A stretch of 34,847 nt of DNA from XYA12-FULL-58-9 sp001798605 (GTDB lineage Bacteria > Myxococcota > XYA12-FULL-58-9). The notes below the pieces were generated by a model, which was not told the DNA's origin, made no database searches, and worked only from the letters and a program-made list of their open reading frames with translations. Where the stretch lies: assembly GCA_036736205.1 (NCBI GenBank), contig DAINMX010000044.1, positions 1 through 34,847 on the forward strand, in the 5' to 3' direction. The translations under genes were made by a program, and so were the position numbers. This document shows positions 25,273-33,441 of this stretch, piece after piece (the first letter of the stretch is position 1; each line of letters begins with the position of its first letter).

Positions 25273-25301
25273 TGTATAGCCAGCTGACCGGCGTCCGTCC
25301 A
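25273..25301 (-). promoter_or_regulatory. Candidate sigma70 promoter of dnaX-ybaB-recR
   Basis: On the minus strand, TGGACG (25296-25301) and TATACA (25273-25278) have a 17-bp spacer. Transcription would start near 25266, leaving a leader of about 20 bases with the GAGG ribosome-binding site. It lies in the 103-bp gap after the lipoprotein gene. Confidence 0.45.
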
Positions 25302-25348
25302 GCCCCGGAATCAGTGAAGCGGGCGTTCGCGCAGACCACCGCCCTGAT

Positions 25349-26314
25349 TTAGAAAAACGTCGCTCGTGTCTCCACTGAAAGTGAGACTTTCTCGTCCTTG
25401 GCCTCGGGGCGAGTGGCCAGAAGCTCAGAAACAAAAACGATCGTTCCCTGCACGGGGCTCCGACGGCTGCAGGTTCCGGTGAGCCTTCCCCGGACCGTGC
25501 CATGAAAGGAGGCCGCATTCACAGGCATTGCGCCTATCTTGAAAACACGCTGCCCGCCTGGCACCAACCAGCGCTCGATAGCGAGCTCCACCTCGAAGGT
25601 GTCGCTGTCTGTCTTCGCGAGGGAGAACTCTGCCCTCTGCACCACGACCAAAGAGTCCTCAAAGAGGATCTCCCCAACCACCTGCCACCGGGCCCCTGTG
25701 CCGATGGGGGTCGCGGGAAACGGCAGCAGGCCCTGGGCAACAACGTCCCACATCCCTCCGAGTTCGGCCGACTGAAGCGAAAGCTTGCCATCGTCATCGA
25801 GCTCCAGCTGTCCTGTCGCCCCCACGAGCCCATTGAGTCGCTCTTTGAATCCTTCCCACAATGGCACGGCACCCACGTCTCGCCTTCCATCAGATTGCGG
25901 CGTGGACTCGATGGAAATGACCTTTCCGGAAATCTTTTGCCCAGTCGGCACCATGGTGGAGTCCAGCTGCAAGATCATAACTGCCTGTGGAACCGTCAGG
26001 GTCGGCAGAGCCATCCCCGCGACTGTCATAGCTGCCACGGTGGTGAGCCCAACAGTGACGGTTTCCTGGAGCGTTTCCTGGGTGGAAACTTCTGATCCAG
26101 TTAAGCCCTGAGCTCCACTGCCGCGGGGGCACATGACCTGGCGTGGTGCAGCTCCTTTTTCGAGCACCCGCAGTCCCGGCGGCCCAGGATCGGGTGGTAC
26201 CTCGACTGGCACCACCTCAACGACCGGTGCTGTCGTGTTGCCAGAGTTCGTCCCGTTGGTGGCGCAAGCGCTGGCGATAACGACAGAAACAAATGACAAG
26301 CCACGTCTTCCCAT
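25349..26314 (-). CDS. Putative lipoprotein with a DUF6263-like body
   Basis: 321 residues from ATG 26314. A lipoprotein signal peptide ends at Cys17 (VVIASAC). A Pro/Val-rich linker follows, then a beta-rich domain with repeated strands. The segments LPFPATPIGTGARWQV and ...VELAIERWLVPGG resemble the exported DUF6263-type family, where a P-..-IG-G-W motif is typical; this is a loose match. The frame is open upstream to 26608 but would run through the tRNA-Ser gene, and that part (a Trp-rich repeat) is not protein-like. It precedes dnaX by 103 bp. Function is unknown; an outer-membrane lipoprotein location is likely. Confidence 0.78.
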   Translation of the reverse strand: MGRRGLSFVSVVIASACATNGTNSGNTTAPVVEVVPVEVPPDPGPPGLRVLEKGAAPRQVMCPRGSGAQGLTGSEVSTQETLQETVTVGLTTVAAMTVAGMALPTLTVPQAVMILQLDSTMVPTGQKISGKVISIESTPQSDGRRDVGAVPLWEGFKERLNGLVGATGQLELDDDGKLSLQSAELGGMWDVVAQGLLPFPATPIGTGARWQVVGEILFEDSLVVVQRAEFSLAKTDSDTFEVELAIERWLVPGGQRVFKIGAMPVNAASFHGTVRGRLTGTCSRRSPVQGTIVFVSELLATRPEAKDEKVSLSVETRATFF

Positions 26315-26360
26315 CCCCACTAGATTGCGAATATTCGTGGCCGGTTCAAGGCCCCAAAAC

Positions 26361-26414
26361 CACGAGGCCCATGAGGCCCACGAGACCCATAAGGTCCATG
26401 AGGCCCATAAGGCC
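26361..26414. repeat. 9-bp tandem repeat, six units
   Basis: Six consecutive 9-bp units of consensus CAYGAGGCC (C-A-Y-R-A-G-R-Y-C) run from 26361 to 26414. They lie 47 bases upstream of the lipoprotein ATG on the minus strand and about 150 bases upstream of tRNA-Ser(CGA) on the plus strand. Unit divergence is limited to one or two bases. Confidence 0.85.
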
Positions 26415-26495
26415 CAAGGGATCCGCCAGTGTGATGCCGCCGGACCTCCTGAGCTGCCCAGAGAGCCAAAATCTTTGGGATGGCAAGCGGATCTG

Positions 26496-26525
26496 TTGCA
26501 GAGGCCGATGGCTTCAGGTAGTAAT
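26496..26525 (+). promoter_or_regulatory. Weak candidate promoter for the tRNA-Ser/SRP RNA block
   Basis: TTGCAG (26496-26501) and TAGTAA (from 26519) have a 17-bp spacer and lie about 40 bases upstream of the first tRNA. The matches are poor, so position is the main support. Confidence 0.25.
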
Positions 26526-26533
26526 GGCGGTCC

Positions 26534-26557
26534 CTCGGACCCCAGAAGGGGTCCGAG
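26534..26557. other. Strong hairpin just upstream of tRNA-Ser(CGA)
   Basis: CTCGGACCCC (26534-26543) and GGGGTCCGAG (26548-26557) form a perfect 10-bp GC-rich stem with an AGAA loop, only seven bases before the tRNA. There is no T-run on either strand, so it is not a standard terminator. It could guide 5' processing of the tRNA precursor. Confidence 0.6.
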
Positions 26558-26564
26558 CAAGCGC

Positions 26565-26653
26565 GGAGCGATGGCCGAGTTGGTCGAAGGCGCTTGACTC
26601 GAAATCAAGTGTGCCGCAAGGCACCGGGGGTTCGAATCCCTCTCGCTCCGCCA
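26565..26653 (+). tRNA. tRNA-Ser(CGA)
   Basis: An 89-base class II tRNA that reads UCG codons. The acceptor stem GGAGCGA pairs with TCGCTCC, followed by discriminator G and an encoded CCA. The anticodon stem CTTGA/TCAAG encloses loop CTCGAAA with anticodon CGA at 26600-26602. The long variable arm (TGCC-GCAA-GGCA) is as expected for serine. GGTTCGAATC marks the T loop. Confidence 0.97.
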
Positions 26654-26672
26654 GCTCTTTCAAAATTGAGTT

Positions 26673-26690
26673 GCGCCACATTTGTGGCGC
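26673..26690. other. Hairpin between tRNA-Ser(CGA) and SRP RNA
   Basis: GCGCCACA (26673-26680) and TGTGGCGC (26683-26690) form an 8-bp stem four bases before the SRP RNA. There is no T-run. It may separate the two RNAs during processing. Confidence 0.5.
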
Positions 26691-26694
26691 TTGA

Positions 26695-26792
26695 GATAGC
26701 CCGACCCCGGCGACTGGGGCGCGTTAAATCCGCCAGGTCCGGAAGGAAGCAACGGTAGCGTTTGCCTCAGGGTGTCGGATCGTCGGGCTATC
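26695..26792 (+). ncRNA. ffs: 4.5S signal recognition particle RNA (small bacterial type)
   Basis: The conserved SRP domain is present: CAGGTCCGGAAGGAAGCA, including the GGAA tetraloop and the internal loop that binds Ffh. The ends GATAGCCCGAC (26695-26705) and GTCGGGCTATC (26782-26792) pair perfectly, closing a hairpin of about 98 bases, the normal size of the E. coli type. It targets membrane and exported proteins together with Ffh and FtsY. It lies between two tRNA-Ser genes and near dnaX-ybaB-recR, a neighbourhood known from other bacteria. Confidence 0.96.
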
Positions 26793-26796
26793 ACCC

Positions 26797-26884
26797 GGAG
26801 CGATGGCCGAGTGGTCGAAGGTGCACGACTGGAAATCGTGTGTACCGAAAGGTACCGAGGGTTCGAACCCCTCTCGCTCCGCCA
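26797..26884 (+). tRNA. tRNA-Ser(GGA)
   Basis: An 88-base class II tRNA reading UCC and UCU. Acceptor GGAGCGA/TCGCTCC, discriminator G and encoded CCA are identical to those of the first tRNA-Ser. Stem CACGA/TCGTG encloses loop CTGGAAA with anticodon GGA at 26831-26833. The long variable arm is GTACC-GAAA-GGTAC. It starts four bases after the SRP RNA, so all three RNAs are probably cut from one transcript. Confidence 0.97.
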
Positions 26885-26901
26885 CTCAATACTCACGCCG
26901 T

Positions 26902-29900
26902 TCACTGTGCGGTCCATCGTTCGATGGACAGGCTCCAGCTGTTTAGGGTACCGGTGTCCGTGCCCATTGAGTCACCAACCCACAACGTCCAGGCACCTGC
27001 GAGCGGCAGGCCGTCGAATGCTGTCAGAGGCATCTGTGGCCGATATCGGCCCGTGAAGGGTGCAGAACCGACAGCAATACCGACGTCCGCTTCATCATCA
27101 AAGATCGTGCCGGTGAAGTGGTTACCGCCGCTACCGTTGTTCAGGCTCAATGGCACACAAATGTCGACAGCCGGCTCGCCGGGCCCAGGGGAAGCGCCCG
27201 TGAGCTGCACGAAGATCTGCAAATCCCCCGTGAAGGTGTGGGTGATATCAACCTCGACATCCACGTCCACCACACGGGAAACCGCGGCAATATCGATCGT
27301 TCGGGATATGGCTCCCGCGCCACCACAGGTTGTGGCTGAGCCACCGTCGTCGGGAATGTCGACGACGGTGTTATCGGTGTAAATTCCGATGCTCGAGGTC
27401 GCGACCGTCAGAGCATAATCGCTCGGCCAACCGCTGCGATTGTAAACCAATAGGTATGCCGTGCTACCCGTGTCCGCGGCCACCACCTGCTCATCGCTGT
27501 CTGGCAATTCACTTTTTGCCAACAGGCCCTCGGCGGGCGGCTCGGTTGGGCTCGCAGGCGCCACAGCGGCAACACGGGCGTCGTAGATGGCAAGGCCGAG
27601 ATCCACCAAAGAAGAATCGTAGGTGATCCCGGCCACGACCCGCACGTCAGCAAGATTGTCGATGCGATACCAATCAACATCTGCGGCGCACAACGACAAA
27701 ACACTCGAGGTGTCGGCTGGAAACGTGTACGTGGGATCTCCGAACGCGACGGGCCAAGGGGGATTTGTGAGCGGCGTGGCATCACTTGGCAGATCATTGC
27801 GGTTGCTCACATCGAGATCACCCAGATCGTCGAGATCACAGGGCGACGGCTCGAGCTCCTCGAGCCGCAGAGTATAGGATTGGGGCATGGCATTGGCTCG
27901 GGCCACGCTTGCCACATAGAGCAATCCGCCGTCCGCCGTCATTGTTGTCGAGCTCTGGATCCCTTCATCCAGCATTGCGCTCACGGCAGCCGGGTCACTG
28001 CCAATCGCAACATTGACAACCGTTAGCGGCCCCGGATCTGCAGCAATCACTTCGGCACGAAGCAAATGTCCCGCGGGGATGGGAACAAGTGTACCGGCGT
28101 CAGAACCGAGCACGAACCAATCAGAATCGTCTGCGCAGAGGCTGAGCTGCAGATCCGTGGGCAGGTCGGGGGACAACGCTATGCCACTCGCGCGCTCTGG
28201 ACTGTCATTGAATCCTGAGACATCGAACCGCAGTGGCGTAGCGGTGATCACGTCGTAAACGTCTTCGCTGCACGATGGATCCAACGGCGACTGGGAAATC
28301 GATATCTCCAGATCGTAGGGTGAGAAACTGTTGAAAAAGCCGGCAACGACTACCAGGTAACGAGCCTCCAGGCGTGTTGCGACACTGACTGTCTCCACTG
28401 GATTCTCGGTCGTGGATGAGCCCGCCATCATGGTGGTCGCGAGAGGGTCCGACGGGGCAAATGGACCGTAGACCATCAGATCGAGATCGCCACTCGAAAA
28501 ATTAGCGAGCGTGACGGTGGCAGTAGAACCGTCGAACGCCGAGAAGACATAGTAGTCGAGCTCTCCTTGGCAGATCTCGAGAACGTCATCGCACCGCACC
28601 GTGTGTGCGGCTTGGAGATTGCCGCTCGAGAGCTCGCATTCGCTGGGCATCGATTCGCCGTTGAGGGGTATGGCCAACGAGGGCACATCATCCACTCCCA
28701 AGGCGTCGCATTGCTGCGGCATCGCGTGTCTGACGGTGAGGACGTAATCTCCTGTACCATCGCCGCCGACCTGGACGCGGTGCAGACCTGTCGCTGTCAC
28801 CACCACGTCGATCGGGCTGCCGCCAATCGCGGTTGATCGAACGAGAGAGCCATCGGGTGCCCATAGGCGAACCGTCGCTTCGAGTCCCGTACGAGTCATG
28901 CCACTTAACCCGAAACCATCCCCGGCCTCGAGCATGATCTCAAACCAATCCTCGTCGAGCTCGCAGAGAGTTCCGACCACCGTCGCCACGGCCCCAGGCA
29001 CGGGCCAAGACAGTGCCGGCAAACTCGCAGCTGAGGCACGCTCGTTCGGTTCGTAGGCATCGGGTACACAACGGCAGACGAACTCCACCGGATCGCAAGC
29101 TTGCGCCAAGGTGCAAACGGCACTGCTTGCACAGGGCGTCACGCAGGTGTGGGTCCAGCTGTCGCAAACCTCCTCGCCAGAACAGTCAGCGGGCTCACGA
29201 CAGAACCCGACAGCCATACACTCGCCCGTAAGAACATCACACTGCGGCGCAGACTGTGGACACTCGGCGTCACACACACAGGCGACACAATGGCCAGTGG
29301 ATGAGCAGAAATCGGCCCCTTCACACTCACTTTCGAGCTTGGGTGCCAGGGGACAGGCCGCGGTAATCAATTGCGGGGAGGTACATTGCTGCTCAAGGCA
29401 CAACCCCAACAGGAGGCCGTCGCCGTTACAGGCCAATCCCGGGGCACCACAGCAGTTGCGGTCTGTATCGCACGCTGCCGCGGGAAAACAACGGCCGGAG
29501 TCGGTGTCACAAAAACTGTCGGCGGCGCAACCGAGAACACATTGCCCGACAGCGCTTTGGGGAACACATCCCCCAGTCGCCGGATTGCACATTTCATCTC
29601 CATCACAATCGCTGTCGCCCTCGCACCATCCGAGAAACTCATGACCCGGTTGGCCTGTCATGCCCTGCCACATCCCGTGGGCATAGAACCGCATACCCAA
29701 ACTTTGCGCGCCAATCGCCTCACACCGTGACTCCGCACACGTCTCATGACAAGAACAGTCCGCATCTTCGATACAGGCCACGCAGATGCGCCAAACCGGA
29801 TCACAGCGACCGAGCGACCCTGTGCAGCCACCATCCGATGCGCAGGGTTGCCCAGTCAGACAACCCGAAACATCAAAAGACGTGCACCCCGTGCCGCACG

Positions 29901-30396
29901 ACAAGGTCCCAGTGGTGAATCCGAAGTCAGCGCACAGGGCACCGCCGAGCGAATCTCCATCACAGATCTCGTCGTCATCGGCGTCAATCTCTCCATTGCC
30001 GCAATTGCCGCTACCGAAACACAACGAAGTGTCATAACCACCGCAGTCTTCTGCGCATCGCAGTGTGCCGGCAAGGAAACCGTGGTCGACGCATTCCTCC
30101 CCACGCAGATCCAAACCATCGCAGAGCTCTGATGCCTCTGCGCGGCCGTCGCCGCATTCGATGTCGCGCTCACATTCCGACAGGTCAAGACCCCCACACC
30201 CCGCTTGACAGCGAAGTGTGCCGTCGAGCATGCCAAAATCAACACACGAAAGTCCCGCAAGCGCCTCGTTGTCACAAACCTCAGGTGCTTCAATCACGCC
30301 GTTGCCACATCGACGCGACGGCACTTGTGCCGATTCTTGGGCGCATGCACAGGCCGAGAGCAAGACGCACAACGTGACGATTCTATTGACTGTCAT
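26902..30396 (-). CDS. Giant surface lipoprotein: cysteine-rich repeats, PPC-like domains and P-domain
   Basis: 1164 residues. A lipoprotein signal ends at Cys16 (VLLSAC). Residues about 30-170 contain three myxobacterial DUF4215-type repeats (CGNGVIEAPEVCDN, CGDGRAEASELCDG, CGNGEIDADDDEICDG), and many further Cys-rich modules follow to about 450. Then come several beta domains like bacterial pre-peptidase C-terminal (PPC) domains, each with a D-W-F/Y core (ELDEDWFEI, DDSDWFVL, AADVDWYRI). Residues about 1010-1164 look like a proprotein-convertase P-domain (ITHTFTGDLQIFVQL, LAGAWTLWVGD). No protease domain is present, so this looks like an adhesion or display protein. GGAG is seven bases before ATG 30396. 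It follows the PKD-like gene by 37 bp and is probably the last gene of the tadA operon. Confidence 0.85.
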   Translation of the reverse strand: MTVNRIVTLCVLLSACACAQESAQVPSRRCGNGVIEAPEVCDNEALAGLSCVDFGMLDGTLRCQAGCGGLDLSECERDIECGDGRAEASELCDGLDLRGEECVDHGFLAGTLRCAEDCGGYDTSLCFGSGNCGNGEIDADDDEICDGDSLGGALCADFGFTTGTLSCGTGCTSFDVSGCLTGQPCASDGGCTGSLGRCDPVWRICVACIEDADCSCHETCAESRCEAIGAQSLGMRFYAHGMWQGMTGQPGHEFLGWCEGDSDCDGDEMCNPATGGCVPQSAVGQCVLGCAADSFCDTDSGRCFPAAACDTDRNCCGAPGLACNGDGLLLGLCLEQQCTSPQLITAACPLAPKLESECEGADFCSSTGHCVACVCDAECPQSAPQCDVLTGECMAVGFCREPADCSGEEVCDSWTHTCVTPCASSAVCTLAQACDPVEFVCRCVPDAYEPNERASAASLPALSWPVPGAVATVVGTLCELDEDWFEIMLEAGDGFGLSGMTRTGLEATVRLWAPDGSLVRSTAIGGSPIDVVVTATGLHRVQVGGDGTGDYVLTVRHAMPQQCDALGVDDVPSLAIPLNGESMPSECELSSGNLQAAHTVRCDDVLEICQGELDYYVFSAFDGSTATVTLANFSSGDLDLMVYGPFAPSDPLATTMMAGSSTTENPVETVSVATRLEARYLVVVAGFFNSFSPYDLEISISQSPLDPSCSEDVYDVITATPLRFDVSGFNDSPERASGIALSPDLPTDLQLSLCADDSDWFVLGSDAGTLVPIPAGHLLRAEVIAADPGPLTVVNVAIGSDPAAVSAMLDEGIQSSTTMTADGGLLYVASVARANAMPQSYTLRLEELEPSPCDLDDLGDLDVSNRNDLPSDATPLTNPPWPVAFGDPTYTFPADTSSVLSLCAADVDWYRIDNLADVRVVAGITYDSSLVDLGLAIYDARVAAVAPASPTEPPAEGLLAKSELPDSDEQVVAADTGSTAYLLVYNRSGWPSDYALTVATSSIGIYTDNTVVDIPDDGGSATTCGGAGAISRTIDIAAVSRVVDVDVEVDITHTFTGDLQIFVQLTGASPGPGEPAVDICVPLSLNNGSGGNHFTGTIFDDEADVGIAVGSAPFTGRYRPQMPLTAFDGLPLAGAWTLWVGDSMGTDTGTLNSWSLSIERWTAQ

Positions 30397-30433
30397 TCGA
30401 CAACTCCGTGAGCATCAATTCTCGGTCTTCGGT

Positions 30434-32989
30434 CTATCGACGCCTGCGCCAGAACTTAGCCAGCAAAGCCAATCCGACGAGCCAGCCCCAAGGCGCCTCA
30501 GGACTCGCCTGACACCCGCTGTCGGCGTCACCTTTATGCGAATCAACTGTTCGTGCTCTCGCAATCATAAATGGCGCAGCCGAAACCACGCGGCTGCCCG
30601 CGCCAATGTACGCTGAGATAGCAACGAGGCATTGGTCGGACACCTGGTCGGGCACGACGACGGGCTGATGCCCCCAACTGGGGGACTCAAGGGTAACGCT
30701 TGGAACGATGGTCTCCCAGCTGTCACCACCATCGGTGGACAACGACAGGGTCACGTCAGAAACGCGCAGAGCAGTCCAATCAATGTAGTGGGTCGCCCCC
30801 ACAACCCAGATTTCGCCGCCGTTGGGACTCTCAAGCGCGATCACGGGGGGCTCGGTCACTTCAATAGAAATGGCGTCTGAGGCACTGAGCTCACCGTCCG
30901 AAACCTCGAGCTCCATCGTATAAACCCCCAAGCCTGCGAAGGTGGCCAAGGTACGGAGTTGTCCGGGCGTGGCGAAGGTCACCGTGCCGGGTCCGTCGAG
31001 CTGAGCCCATGACACAGTGAGTTCGTCGCCAGGTAAGCCGTCGTCCTCGACCTCACCAATCAATAGGACCGATCCGCCGACAGTGATTGATTGATCGCCA
31101 CCGGCACTGACCGCAGGTGCCGTGTTATTGCCAACCGTCACCAACACGTCATCGAAGGCACCCAGCTCGCCGTCGTGCGCGGCCAACCGCAAGACGTAGT
31201 CCCCAGCCGCCGCGAGGGTAACCAATGAATGGGGATCCGTGACGTCGTCGAAGGTGACAGCCCCCGGGCCACTCTTCTGCGACCAAGTGGCCTGCAGGTT
31301 GTGATTGGGCCAGCCATCATCGTCGACGATGCCCGCGAGAATAGCATTGCCCCCTGGTAACAATTTGAAGCTGGCACCGGCGTCAACCTGGGGTGGCCGG
31401 TTGACGCCAACATCTACGGTGAGCTCATCGGCGGTCTCGTGTTCACCATCATCGGCTGCGAGCCGCAAAGCGTAACGACCGATAGCAGAGAACGTCACCA
31501 CAGTCCGCGTCGCTGCCGAATGGGAGAACACGGCAGTACCCGGCCCATCAACTTGATTCCATGCTACGGTCAAAACACCGTCGGGCAAACCGTCGTCGGT
31601 GACAGTGCCCTCAACCACGAGACTTTGGCCAAACAAGACGCTCCGATCCTCTCCGGCGTCGACGCTCGGCGCTCCATTGTTGGCCACCATCACCAGTATG
31701 TCGTCAGCCACCACGTGTTCTGCGCCGGTGGCCGTGAGTCGCAACGTATAGGCGCCGAGGGTGTCAAAGGCGACGTGCGTCTGAGCCTGTGTGGGTTGCG
31801 TAAAAGTTGCAATCCCCGGCCCATCCACTTGCGACCATTCGACCGTCACTCCGTCGCCATGCCCCACCACGCCCATGAGCTCGGCACCAGCCTCAAGAGA
31901 CGCCGTGATGTCTGCACCTGCATAAACGGTGGGTGGGTTCTCCAGAACGCCGACCCAAAAGTCGCCAGCGGAATCGAAGGCAAAGGAGTTGTCAGTGTTT
32001 TCGGTGACAACGATCCGCTCCTCGTTGATCCAGTCGTACAGAACCTGGTTGGCACCCCGGCAAGTCGTGCCGTGATGAGCTTCCCAACCGAGGTGCATGC
32101 ATAACCAATTTTGCGAATTGACCGACCAATGATTGCGATTGTGGTTGTCGCCACTGTCGGGCCCACCCCAATCGGCGGCGATGATGTCCCCACTTTGGCC
32201 ATAAGCGGAGGAATGGAAGAAGGTCTTGACGATCTCCAGGGTGTCCCAGCGGCGGATATCCAAGCCCTGGTGACTCGGCATGCCATCTGCGAAAAACTCG
32301 CCCAACGGATCAAAGGCTTCACCACAACTCGGTTGGTCTGTGCAGCGATTCTCCGCCTGATTGTCGCCGACAACGTCGAGCAAGCAGGGAAGTGTGCCAT
32401 CGTTGGTCGCGAGATCATAAGCGACAATTCCGCCGCTCGCGTTGCACCCAGATACTGCCCGCAAGACCGCGCGGGTGAGGTCATGGGAGACGTGAAAACG
32501 CCAGGTGCCGCACTCCCACGTGGTCACATGCTCTTCTGCGCCGGTACGAGTATTGACGCGATAGAGTTGACGAGAGGTGTCGTACTGCTCCCACCCTCCC
32601 GTTGAGTAGTAGAGGTAATCGTCAACAGGCCAGTCAAGGGAACCCTCGGGATGGGCCTGACCGACATCGATCACGGGGCCGCCCTTGATCCCGATCACCG
32701 ACACGGTGCCGTCAGGTTTGATGAAACCGACCTGCCTGCCACTGGGACTGAGCACGGCGTACCGTGCCAAACCGTCGTAGATCATCTCGCGATTGACCAC
32801 GACACTGTCACGAATCTCGTGCCGCCAGATCTGTCCAAACCCTCCCCAGAACAGTTCGTCGCAGTTTGACACACACACACCGCTGCTTCCCTGCCCCTGC
32901 CAGTGCACTGTGACCGAAATGCCATCCACAGCCTGGGCCGTGGCGGGTGCCATCGCCATCATGCAACACAACATCCAGCGTCTAGTCAT
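30434..32989 (-). CDS. Giant exported protein: propeller-like head, PKD-like repeats, MYXO-CTERM-like tail
   Basis: 851 residues from ATG 32989 (GTG 32998, overlapping the tadA stop, is an alternative). The signal peptide is MTRRWMLCCMMAMAPATAQA. Residues about 20-340 contain WD40/PD40-like strands (YAVLSPSGRQVGFIKPDG). Four PKD/REJ-like repeats of about 90 residues follow, each with a W-..-V-D-G-P-G motif (WSQVDGPGIATF, WNQVDGPGTAVF). Next is a fibronectin/Kre9-like module (SPNGGEIWVVGATHYIDWT). The end is a sorting signal: Cys in GCQASPEAP, then GWLVGLALLAKFW and RRRR, closely resembling MYXO-CTERM. The protein is therefore probably processed and anchored at the cell surface. It sits between tadA and the cysteine-rich lipoprotein gene. 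Confidence 0.85.
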   Translation of the reverse strand: MTRRWMLCCMMAMAPATAQAVDGISVTVHWQGQGSSGVCVSNCDELFWGGFGQIWRHEIRDSVVVNREMIYDGLARYAVLSPSGRQVGFIKPDGTVSVIGIKGGPVIDVGQAHPEGSLDWPVDDYLYYSTGGWEQYDTSRQLYRVNTRTGAEEHVTTWECGTWRFHVSHDLTRAVLRAVSGCNASGGIVAYDLATNDGTLPCLLDVVGDNQAENRCTDQPSCGEAFDPLGEFFADGMPSHQGLDIRRWDTLEIVKTFFHSSAYGQSGDIIAADWGGPDSGDNHNRNHWSVNSQNWLCMHLGWEAHHGTTCRGANQVLYDWINEERIVVTENTDNSFAFDSAGDFWVGVLENPPTVYAGADITASLEAGAELMGVVGHGDGVTVEWSQVDGPGIATFTQPTQAQTHVAFDTLGAYTLRLTATGAEHVVADDILVMVANNGAPSVDAGEDRSVLFGQSLVVEGTVTDDGLPDGVLTVAWNQVDGPGTAVFSHSAATRTVVTFSAIGRYALRLAADDGEHETADELTVDVGVNRPPQVDAGASFKLLPGGNAILAGIVDDDGWPNHNLQATWSQKSGPGAVTFDDVTDPHSLVTLAAAGDYVLRLAAHDGELGAFDDVLVTVGNNTAPAVSAGGDQSITVGGSVLLIGEVEDDGLPGDELTVSWAQLDGPGTVTFATPGQLRTLATFAGLGVYTMELEVSDGELSASDAISIEVTEPPVIALESPNGGEIWVVGATHYIDWTALRVSDVTLSLSTDGGDSWETIVPSVTLESPSWGHQPVVVPDQVSDQCLVAISAYIGAGSRVVSAAPFMIARARTVDSHKGDADSGCQASPEAPWGWLVGLALLAKFWRRRR

Positions 32990-32994
32990 GGCAA

Positions 32995-33441
32995 TCACCG
33001 TCGCTTCGCAAAAAAGGCCTTCAACATGGCGGCCGATTCGTCAGCGCAAACCCCAGACCGTATCTCGGCGCGATGATTAAGTCGAGCATTCCGAGGGATG
33101 TCCATGATCGAACCAACCGCGCCGGCCCGAGGATCGGCTGCTGCAAAAACCAAGCGTTCGAGACGAGCGTTGACAACAGCGCCAGCACACATGGGGCAGG
33201 GCTCAAGCGTGACATACAGAGTGCAATCGAACAGGCGCCATCGCTCCAGATGCGCCGCCGCCGACCGAATCGCCAGTATCTCGGCATGGGCCAACGGATC
33301 ATGGTTCGACTCGCGCAGATTGTGCGCTCGAGAAACGACCACACTACCACAAACAACAATCGCCCCGACCGGAACCTCTCCCTTTTCAGCCGCGGCCCGA
33401 GCTTCGACAAGCGCGAGGGCCATGTAGCCCTCGTCGTTCAT
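32995..33441 (-). CDS. tadA: tRNA adenosine(34) deaminase
   Basis: TadA deaminates the wobble adenosine of tRNA-Arg(ACG) to inosine. 148 residues, the usual length. The catalytic zinc site is complete: HAE (His52, Glu54) and PCPMC (Cys82, Cys85). GEVPVGAIVV is the typical N-terminal strand, and the C-terminal segment LNHRAEIRSGV matches the family. Its ATG overlaps the stop of the preceding gene (ATGA, 33438-33441). Its stop is six bases before the ATG of the next gene, so it is embedded in a co-translated unit. Confidence 0.97.
   Translation of the reverse strand: MNDEGYMALALVEARAAAEKGEVPVGAIVVCGSVVVSRAHNLRESNHDPLAHAEILAIRSAAAHLERWRLFDCTLYVTLEPCPMCAGAVVNARLERLVFAAADPRAGAVGSIMDIPRNARLNHRAEIRSGVCADESAAMLKAFFAKRR

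Noticed and set aside
25246..25518. 91-codon N-terminal extension of dnaX
   Set aside because: Standard DnaX starts at the SYLVLARKYRP motif right after the GTG at 25245 with a good ribosome-binding site; the extension crosses the promoter.
26315..26608. N-terminal extension of the lipoprotein ORF across the tRNA and the 9-bp repeat
   Set aside because: It overlaps tRNA-Ser(CGA) and codes for a Trp-rich artefact; the lipobox signal begins at ATG 26314.
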